A stretch of DNA of 8,944 nucleotides from Oscillospiraceae bacterium (GTDB taxonomy: Bacteria; Bacillota; Clostridia; Oscillospirales; Acutalibacteraceae): assembly GCA_902761265.1 (NCBI GenBank), contig CACWJV010000074.1, forward strand, positions 1 to 8,944, given 5' to 3'. Positions 1 through 5,072 of this stretch are shown here, in pieces. Each line of letters starts with the position of its first letter. Positions within the stretch are counted from its first letter, which is position 1. A program made the position numbers and the translations under genes. The notes below the pieces were generated by a model. It ran no database searches and was not told the DNA's origin. It was given only the letters and a program-made list of their open reading frames with translations.

Positions 1-2
1 CG

Positions 3-296
3 GAACGCGAGGAGCCCGTGGAAAACTACGCCGAAAAGCTGACCGTGCTGCAGTACGCATTGGAGCAATATACCAACTGGGACGACAAGGATGTGCCGCC
101 CTGCGTGATCGAAGCCTTTGTGGAAAAGATCGTGGTGCATCCCGATTCCTTTGACTGGTATCTGCGTTTTGACGGCGACCCGAACGACCCGCTGCGCTGT
201 AAACTCAAGGGAAAACGCAAGACAACAACGACCGTTTCGGTCACAGGAGGGGTACATTACCCCTCAATACATAAAGCAGTCACAGGCTGCGATTAG
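3..296 (+). CDS. C-terminal end of a site-specific serine recombinase (partial, 5' end outside window)
   Basis: The frame is open from the left edge (first complete codon at position 3) to a TAG at 294-296. The GTG at 18 is internal, not a true start. The visible part is about 97 residues. Its core, FVEKIVVHPDSFDWYLRF, resembles the C-terminal tail of large serine recombinases in clostridial integrative elements, which have an amphipathic segment, then I-V-H and W-Y-L-R-F. The catalytic resolvase domain and zinc ribbon would lie upstream of the window and cannot be checked. Such enzymes cut and join DNA at attachment sites to integrate or excise their element. They often sit at one end of it, so the element probably extends to the left of this window. 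The base composition is GC-rich, unlike the gene that follows. Family assignment rests on tail similarity recalled from the family, so it is probable rather than certain. Confidence 0.68.
   Translation, partial: EREEPVENYAEKLTVLQYALEQYTNWDDKDVPPCVIEAFVEKIVVHPDSFDWYLRFDGDPNDPLRCKLKGKRKTTTTVSVTGGVHYPSIHKAVTGCD
247..265. repeat. Perfect 8-bp inverted repeat inside the recombinase 3' end
   Basis: GAGGGGTA (247-254) and TACCCCTC (258-265) are exact reverse complements separated by CAT. The palindrome lies in the last codons of the recombinase and is flanked by an 8-bp direct repeat, GTCACAGG, at 240-247 and 279-286. It has no T-run, so it is not a terminator. It could be a protein-binding or recombination half-site, or simply chance. 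Confidence 0.45.
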
Positions 297-326
297 CGAC
301 AACGCATAACATCGAAACAAAAAATG

Positions 327-355
327 CTCCGTCGGAGAAATCCGGCGGAGTTTTT
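327..355 (+). terminator. Rho-independent terminator, probably bidirectional, after the recombinase
   Basis: A 10-bp stem (327-336 paired with 341-350, one G-U pair) closes a GAAA tetraloop and is followed by TTTTT (351-355). It lies 30 bases after the recombinase stop. Read on the minus strand the same stem is followed by CATTTTTT, so it can also stop transcripts of the convergent gene ending at 436. The stem arms are almost identical to those of the hairpin at 1918-1944. Confidence 0.82.
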
Positions 356-371
356 GCGCGTGAGAATATTT

Positions 372-383
372 CACATACATGTT
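372..383 (+). repeat. Left copy of a 12-bp direct repeat flanking the AT-rich gene
   Basis: CACATACATGTT occurs here and again at 1796-1807 in the same orientation, one on each side of the AT-rich gene 436-1725. Both copies have a GCTT nearby on the right (immediately after the left copy, three bases later after the right copy). Exact 12-base repeats this placed are unlikely by chance. They could be a target-site duplication or recombination sites. Confidence 0.5.
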
Positions 384-435
384 GCTTAACAACCGAAAAA
401 CGATGGTTTATGGGTGGGTAAACAAATTACATCAT

Positions 436-1725
436 TTAAAGACTGTCATCCAAATCCTTCATAAGGCTCTTTGCCATGTCCTTTATTGTTAAGTATTTCT
501 TAGATTGACTGTGCTTTATCCTAGTATAAGCACCTAGGCTTTTGGGAACCACGTTAGGCAGGTTCTGTTGAAGCCAATAGTATTCGGCCGCTCTTTTGAT
601 ATACATTACAAGACCTTCTTGATTCCAACCAGCACTTTCCTGATTCCTTTTATTAATCAAGTTTTGATACTCTTCTTTTTCTCGTATGGTTCTGTCATCG
701 ATAAACGGTCTATTGCTATGATGGATGGCATCATATTTTTGAGTATGCGGCACCCCTTTTTTATCATAAATGTTTTTTGAGATAGATGTTCCGTCGAGCA
801 GCATGATCGGAAAAAATGAGTGACGACAGCCCGCATGAAAACCGCCATAGTGAAAAACTTGATTTGGAATAGCGGGAAATCGTTTGTCTTTGCCTGAAAT
901 AGAATACACTCGTCCTTGATACTTAGCGCATTCTTCACACGTACAACCTAGATATGGGACCTCAAGTAAATCAGTTTGTATTGTTTTTGCATTTTGAAGT
1001 GCTCTCTTTAGAGAGAGCTTTTGATAATAATCGGGATCCGACATATATGGCAATCTTTTTTCAAGCTCTTTTTCAAGATATTGCACATGTTTATTCTCAT
1101 TAAGACCTTTAAGTTGAACTATCAATCTATCAAAATCTCTTTTCTGACCCCATCCTGATCTTATCATCATGGAGATTGTTTTATATACAAGAGGAATTGC
1201 TAACTCAGCGCAATAAGTTCTTTTTGCCCTCATATTCAGAATATAGGATAAATCTTTTGTTATGTATGGAAATGTACCAGAGGAGTTTTTATAATTTGGA
1301 ACGCTTAATTGAGTTAGATCTCTTGGGTTGAATAAATCGTATTTAACATCATCAGATACAATAAACCTAGCGTTATAGGCAACTTGTCTATCTTCATCTA
1401 ACGATAAGGTTACATCTGTTCTAGGGGAAACAGCAAACAACACCCCGTTTTTGAAATAAGCTGTATTGATATTGTTCCTTTCTTCTTCAGTTTCTTTGTG
1501 TGTGCCGACCGAATAAAAAGGCGGAAAGGGTATTTTCACTTTTTTATCAATCTCAGGAAGAGACAGAATATTGTTAACACCATCAGAGATAAGGTCATCT
1601 GATACAGGGTTATTTCGAAACCTTAGAAAGTCAAATATTCCCACAAGATCATCTCCTTTCCCTTCAAAAAGAGGATAGCATATACCATATAGGTTTGTAA
1701 AGATTGTTTGACGTTTTTGTGGCAT
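436..1725 (-). CDS. Orphan protein with a phage minor-capsid (MuF / Phage_min_cap2)-like Cys/His block
   Basis: The product has 429 residues. Residues 1-160 match no family I recognise. Residues 160-250 look helical and charged. Residues 261-302 hold the only recognisable block: C261, C263, C266, then QGRVYSISG (270-278), RFP (282-284), GGFH (294-297) and GCRHSFFP (299-306). This resembles the metal-binding C..C / H..CRH end of phage minor head proteins (Phage_min_cap2, SPP1 gp7/Mu F type), which join the portal and head during virion assembly. A further 120 charged residues follow, with no known toxin motif that I can see. No portal, capsid or terminase gene lies nearby. Base composition is far richer in AT than all neighbours, which suggests transfer. 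The ATG at 1725 has only a weak AAGAAAA in front. A GTG at 1644 (residue 28) sits 8 bases after AAAGGAG (1653-1659) and is a serious alternative start. The gene is convergent with the recombinase and shares its terminator. The reading frame is well supported; the function is not. Confidence 0.6.
   Translation of the reverse strand: MPQKRQTIFTNLYGICYPLFEGKGDDLVGIFDFLRFRNNPVSDDLISDGVNNILSLPEIDKKVKIPFPPFYSVGTHKETEEERNNINTAYFKNGVLFAVSPRTDVTLSLDEDRQVAYNARFIVSDDVKYDLFNPRDLTQLSVPNYKNSSGTFPYITKDLSYILNMRAKRTYCAELAIPLVYKTISMMIRSGWGQKRDFDRLIVQLKGLNENKHVQYLEKELEKRLPYMSDPDYYQKLSLKRALQNAKTIQTDLLEVPYLGCTCEECAKYQGRVYSISGKDKRFPAIPNQVFHYGGFHAGCRHSFFPIMLLDGTSISKNIYDKKGVPHTQKYDAIHHSNRPFIDDRTIREKEEYQNLINKRNQESAGWNQEGLVMYIKRAAEYYWLQQNLPNVVPKSLGAYTRIKHSQSKKYLTIKDMAKSLMKDLDDSL
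1653..1659 (-). promoter_or_regulatory. Internal Shine-Dalgarno that could set an alternative start
   Basis: AAAGGAG (minus strand) lies 8 bases before an in-frame GTG at 1644-1642. It is the best ribosome binding site near the 5' end of the 436-1725 gene, whose annotated ATG at 1725 has none. Starting here would shorten the protein by 27 residues. Confidence 0.4.
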
Positions 1726-1774
1726 TTTTCTTGAGGATTTTGCAGTGTTTTATTTGAAAGGTTGGTACTGCGTT

Positions 1775-1846
1775 TCATCCAGATTGAAAGAGTTGCACAT
1801 ACATGTTAGTGCTTTTCCAAAGAAAAAACAGAAAACAATCGCACAT
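1775..1846 (-). CDS. Possible 23-residue leader ORF upstream of the AT-rich gene
   Basis: A full-strength AAAGGAGG (1850-1857) precedes an ATG at 1846-1844, though the gap is only 3 bases. The ORF runs 23 codons to a TGA at 1777-1775 and begins MCDCFLFFLW, a Cys-rich hydrophobic start. Its stop overlaps an ATG (1778-1776) of a 51-codon ORF that ends at 1623 and overlaps the first part of the 436-1725 gene in another frame. This could be a leader peptide that couples translation to the gene below, a remnant of an older gene, or chance. The right copy of the 12-bp direct repeat (1796-1807) lies inside it. No family is recognisable. Confidence 0.25.
   Translation of the reverse strand: MCDCFLFFLWKSTNMYVQLFQSG
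1796..1807 (+). repeat. Right copy of the 12-bp direct repeat
   Basis: CACATACATGTT is identical to 372-383 and in the same orientation, with starts 1424 bases apart. It lies upstream of the AT-rich gene, inside the small possible leader ORF. Together the two copies define a candidate boundary of the inserted AT-rich segment. Confidence 0.5.
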
Positions 1847-1917
1847 TTGCCTCCTTTGCGGTTTCATGCCACACTCTGTGTAAACGCAAACAAAACAAAC
1901 CCGCATTACCAAATAAA

Positions 1918-1944
1918 CTCCGTCGGTTTCCCGGCGGAGTTTTT
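1918..1944 (-). terminator. Rho-independent terminator of the reductase/ABC operon (bidirectional shape)
   Basis: Arms 1918-1926 and 1931-1939 pair over 9 bp with one G-U. On the minus strand the loop is GAAA and the stem is followed by TTTATTT, 43 bases after the ABC transporter stop, which suits that operon. On the plus strand the stem is followed by TTTTT (1940-1944). The plus-strand arms, and the 15 bases from CCGGCGGAG through TTTTTG, are the same as in the 327-356 hairpin. Confidence 0.78.
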
Positions 1945-1981
1945 GTCTGCCCTTGTTTGTGTGCTCATTCTCCGCCGCCGG

Positions 1982-3724
1982 TCAGGCGATCCCGGCCGCG
2001 GCGCTGCTTTGAATCGCATCCATCCGGGCATAGCTTTTGCCCAGGGCAACCAGCTCGCTGTGGGTGCCGGTTTCCGTGATCTGCCCGTCTTCGATTACCA
2101 GAATCTGATCTGCGTTACGGATGGTAGACAACCGGTGCGCGATGGCAACGATTGTGCGCGTGCCGGCAAGATTGGCGATTGCCGCCTGGATTTGCTGCTC
2201 CGTTTCCACATCCACAGAGGCCGTGGCCTCGTCAAGGATAATGACGGGCGAGCGCCGCAAAATCGCCCGCGCAATGGCCACGCGCTGCTTTTGCCCGCCT
2301 GAGAGGCGCAGCCCGCGTTCGCCCACCTGTGTGTCATACCCGTTCGGCATGGCAAGGATGTCCTCGTGAATATTGGCGGCAACGGCGGCCGCCCGGATTT
2401 CTTCTATGGTCGCTTCCGGCACGGCGTAACCGATGTTTTCGGCAACCGTACCGTTGAATAAAAACGTATCCTGCAATACCGGGGAGATGCTGCGGCGCAG
2501 ACTTTCCAGCGTGACGTTGGCAATGTTATGGCCGTCGATCAAAACGCTGCCTGCGGTCGGTTCATAAAACCGGGATATGAGCTGTACCAGCGTGGTTTTG
2601 CCAACGCCCGTGGGACCCACAAGCGCCAGCATTTTGCCCGGTGCGCAGTGGAACGAAACGTCTTTGAGCACCTCGCCGCTGCCGTAGGAAAAACTGACGT
2701 GGTCAAAGCGGATGTCTCCGTCTACATGCCGAAGCTCCACAGCGTCCTTTTTGTCACAGATTTCACACGGCGCGTCCAGCACGGTCAGCACACGCTCGGC
2801 GCCCGCCAGCGCGTGCTGCATATTTTCCAAAAGATTGGCAAGACCTGTGATCGGCCCGTAAAACAGACTCAGATACAGCAGAAAGGCCACAATATCCGCA
2901 ACGGACAACCCGCCCCGATAGGCCATGAAGCCGCCGAAACCGACGACCAGCACGGAGCCGAGCGAGGAGATAAATTCCACAGACGGATGAAAGATCGCGC
3001 TGTATTTCAGCGCTTTCAGCATGGCGCGGACGTGTTCAAAGTTTCGTGCGTTGACCTGTTCGGTCTCATACGCTTCCCGTCCGAACGACTGGATCTCATG
3101 CACACCGGAAAGATTATCCTGCAGCTTTGCGTTCAGCTCGCCCATTTTCTCCTGGGAAATGCGAAAGAACGGGCGGACTTTTTTGGAAAAGATCACGCCG
3201 GACGCCATAATCAGCGGGATCGGCGCGCAGGTGATCAGCGCCAGCTTCCGGTTGACGGTCAGCAGCATGATCAGCACACCCAGCACGGTGACCAGATTGG
3301 TGATGGTCTCCGGAATCATATGGGCATACAGCAATTCAAACTCGCGGGTGTCGTTGGTCACGCGGCTCATCAGGTCGCCGGTTTGCTTGTCATGAAAATA
3401 GCCCAGATGCATCCGTTCCAGTTTGTCATAGACCTTGGTACGCAGATCGCCCACCAAATACCAGGCGGCCTTGTGCGCCAGATAGTTGCTCAAAAACCGG
3501 AACAAAACCCGCAGCAGATACAACGCCACCAGCGTTGCGGTCAACATCACGATCCGGCGCAGACCCGCGTCATCCACACCCTGTTCCACAACGCCCGTCA
3601 TGGACGAGAGCACCTTTGGCGCCGTCAGATTTACCGCAGTCAGGTCAAAAGTTGAAAGGATGGCGATCACATACAGCACCTTGTATCGGATCGCCTCGCG
3701 GCTCAGCCGCAGCAGCATTTTCAT
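1982..3724 (-). CDS. ABC exporter half-transporter, fused membrane and ATPase domains
   Basis: The product is 580 residues, the normal length for a half-size exporter with an N-terminal transmembrane domain (about 1-310, six predicted spans) and a C-terminal ATPase domain (about 335-575). All nucleotide-binding motifs are present: Walker A GPTGVGKTT (370-378), Q-loop Q418, signature LSGGQ (474-478), Walker B VIILDEA with catalytic E499, and H-loop H530. It should work as a dimer in the cytoplasmic membrane, using ATP to move a substrate outward or flip a lipid; the substrate cannot be read from the sequence. No partner half-transporter is adjacent, and the complete ATPase motifs fit a homodimer. 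The ATG at 3724 follows AAAGGA with a 7-base gap. The gene begins 30 bases after the aldo/keto reductase stop, so the two are very probably cotranscribed from the promoter near 4941-4969. Residues 320-323 (CEIC) sit in the linker between the domains. Confidence 0.93.
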   Translation of the reverse strand: MKMLLRLSREAIRYKVLYVIAILSTFDLTAVNLTAPKVLSSMTGVVEQGVDDAGLRRIVMLTATLVALYLLRVLFRFLSNYLAHKAAWYLVGDLRTKVYDKLERMHLGYFHDKQTGDLMSRVTNDTREFELLYAHMIPETITNLVTVLGVLIMLLTVNRKLALITCAPIPLIMASGVIFSKKVRPFFRISQEKMGELNAKLQDNLSGVHEIQSFGREAYETEQVNARNFEHVRAMLKALKYSAIFHPSVEFISSLGSVLVVGFGGFMAYRGGLSVADIVAFLLYLSLFYGPITGLANLLENMQHALAGAERVLTVLDAPCEICDKKDAVELRHVDGDIRFDHVSFSYGSGEVLKDVSFHCAPGKMLALVGPTGVGKTTLVQLISRFYEPTAGSVLIDGHNIANVTLESLRRSISPVLQDTFLFNGTVAENIGYAVPEATIEEIRAAAVAANIHEDILAMPNGYDTQVGERGLRLSGGQKQRVAIARAILRRSPVIILDEATASVDVETEQQIQAAIANLAGTRTIVAIAHRLSTIRNADQILVIEDGQITETGTHSELVALGKSYARMDAIQSSAAAGIA

Positions 3725-3754
3725 AGAATCATCCTTTCGATCTGTCTGTGGGTG

Positions 3755-4885
3755 TCAGCACAGGTCTTTCCATGCGCACTGCAGTTGTTCGATAATCGGC
3801 AAATGCTGCGGACACGCCTCTTCGCAGCGTTTGCAGCCCACGCATTGATCTGCGCCGTTCCCGTTTTCTTTGATCCGTTTGAGTCCCCAGTCGTTTGCCG
3901 GGTCGGTGCAGTACAAAGAAACGTTGTTCCAGACGGAGAAAATGCCCGGAATGTTGACGCCGTTCGGGCAGGGCATACAGTATTTGCAGCCGGTGCAGCC
4001 GATCTTTGTGCGGTCAAGATAGGCCCTGCGCACATCTTCCATCAGTTTCAGCTCGGCGTCGTCCATCACGCCCGCTTCCACCGTGTCGAAAATGCGCAGG
4101 TTTTCTTCGATTTGTTCCGGTTCGTTGCAGCCGGACAGCACGACGGCGACCTCCGGGTGATTGCACAACCATCGGAACGCCCACTCCACAGGGGTGCGGT
4201 GCACGGGAAAGGCGTCGTAAAGCGCCTGCACGTTTTCCGGCGCGCTGGAGAGCCGGCCGCCCAGCAGCCCTTCCATGATCACGACGGGGATCCCTTTTTC
4301 TCCGGCCAGTTGCAGCCCCTTGCGGCCCGCCTGATGATCGATGTCCATGAAATTATACTGGATCTGGACCATGTCCCAGTCATAATCGTTCAGAATGTAT
4401 GCGAAGTCCTCATACGGTCCGTGGAAAGAGAAGCACTTGAAACGGATCTTTCCTTCCCGTTTCATATCGTCAAAGAATGCCGGCGCACCGATGGCTTTGA
4501 AAGCTTCCCACTCGTTTTTGTCGAGACCGTGCATCAGGTAGAAATCAATATGATCGGTCTGCAGCTTTTTCAGCTCCTCCTCCAGCAGCGCCTCCATGCT
4601 CGCGCGGTCCTTGACGTACCCCAGCGGCATCTTGGTGGCAATCGTCACCTTGTCCCGGTAGCCATCCTGCAGCGCCTTGCCCACGACGATCTCGGAGGTT
4701 TTGTCCAGATAGACATAAGCGGTGTCGAGATACGTCACGCCGCCGTCGATGGCCTGACGGATCAGGGAGATCGCCTTTTGTTCGTCAATGATGGTGTCGC
4801 CGAACGCCTTGCCGTTGAAGCGCATGCAGCCCAGACCGAAGGCGGAGGTTTGCACTCCAAGCTTTCCCATGGTACGGTATTTCAT
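3755..4885 (-). CDS. Aldo/keto reductase with C-terminal double Fe-S cluster domain
   Basis: The product is 376 residues, with an aldo/keto reductase barrel (about 1-285) followed by a ferredoxin-like domain (about 290-376). The usual catalytic tetrad can be assigned as D54, Y57 or Y59, K85 and H119 (motifs GVTYLDTAYVY, ATKMPLG, DFYLMHG). Cysteines C297, C300, C303, C306 (CTGCKYCMPCP) and C348, C351, C354, C358 (CVGCKRCEEACP) are set out for two [4Fe-4S] clusters. Members of this fused family are common in anaerobes and are annotated as oxidoreductases of the aldo/keto reductase family; most have no known substrate. The clusters suggest electrons may come from, or go to, a ferredoxin-type carrier. 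It is the first gene of a two-gene operon with the ABC exporter. The ATG at 4885 is preceded by AAAAAGGAG with a 7-base gap, an excellent ribosome binding site. Cytosolic; no signal peptide. Confidence 0.93.
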   Translation of the reverse strand: MKYRTMGKLGVQTSAFGLGCMRFNGKAFGDTIIDEQKAISLIRQAIDGGVTYLDTAYVYLDKTSEIVVGKALQDGYRDKVTIATKMPLGYVKDRASMEALLEEELKKLQTDHIDFYLMHGLDKNEWEAFKAIGAPAFFDDMKREGKIRFKCFSFHGPYEDFAYILNDYDWDMVQIQYNFMDIDHQAGRKGLQLAGEKGIPVVIMEGLLGGRLSSAPENVQALYDAFPVHRTPVEWAFRWLCNHPEVAVVLSGCNEPEQIEENLRIFDTVEAGVMDDAELKLMEDVRRAYLDRTKIGCTGCKYCMPCPNGVNIPGIFSVWNNVSLYCTDPANDWGLKRIKENGNGADQCVGCKRCEEACPQHLPIIEQLQCAWKDLC

Positions 4886-4906
4886 AGCTCGTCTCCTTTT
4901 TGCATG

Positions 4907-4925
4907 GATACAATATGGTTGTATC
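4907..4925. promoter_or_regulatory. Perfect inverted repeat in the leader of the reductase/ABC operon, candidate operator
   Basis: GATACAA (4907-4913) and TTGTATC (4919-4925) are exact reverse complements around TATGG. The site lies between the -10 box (4941-4946) and the AKR ribosome binding site, about 10-28 bases into the transcript. That position suits a repressor that blocks the polymerase. No T-run follows, so it is not a terminator. No regulator gene is in the window. Confidence 0.55.
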
Positions 4926-4940
4926 GAAGGGCTTGTCTGT

Positions 4941-4969
4941 ATTATAACGGATGATCGAAAAAGAGTCCA
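4941..4969 (-). promoter_or_regulatory. Sigma-A type promoter for the aldo/keto reductase-ABC operon
   Basis: On the minus strand, TGGACT (4969-4964; four of six matches to TTGACA) is followed by exactly 17 bases and a perfect TATAAT (4946-4941). Transcription would begin near 4934, giving a leader of about 50 bases before the ATG at 4885. Confidence 0.72.
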
Positions 4970-5024
4970 TAGGATTCGAGTTTATCTAAAATTTTTTAAC
5001 GATTCCCGGCTTCCGGCCGATTCG

Positions 5025-5060
5025 AAAAAAACAGCCGCTACCTGTTCGGGCCGCGGCTGT
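5025..5060 (-). terminator. Rho-independent terminator of the glycosidase operon
   Basis: On the minus strand ACAGCCGC (5060-5053) pairs with GCGGCTGT (5038-5031), 8 bp with a 14-base loop, and runs into seven T residues (5031-5025). It lies 12 bases after the glycosidase stop codon and separates this operon from the reductase/ABC promoter. Confidence 0.82.
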
Positions 5061-5072
5061 ATGCGTTATCAT

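Noticed and set aside
436..1725. Remnant of a whole prophage
   Set aside because: Only one phage-like domain is present; the neighbours are ordinary metabolic operons.
372..1807. Classical insertion sequence
   Set aside because: No transposase motif is seen in the gene and no terminal inverted repeats are seen next to the direct repeats.
1745..2302. Plus-strand frame of 185 codons crossing the hairpin at 1918-1944
   Set aside because: It reads through a terminator into the antisense of the ABC gene and has no plausible ribosome site.
2528..3655. Plus-strand open frame of 375 codons opposite the ABC transporter
   Set aside because: The minus-strand gene has every ABC motif; the plus-strand product is compositionally odd and matches nothing.
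3752..4954. Long plus-strand open frame of 400 codons opposite the aldo/keto reductase
   Set aside because: It is the antisense shadow of a gene with intact catalytic and Fe-S motifs; the predicted product is rich in His, Arg and Val with no recognisable domain.
4991..5018. Small CCGG-rich hairpin upstream of the reductase promoter
   Set aside because: The stem is only about four base pairs and it lies upstream of the -35 box with no gene to terminate.
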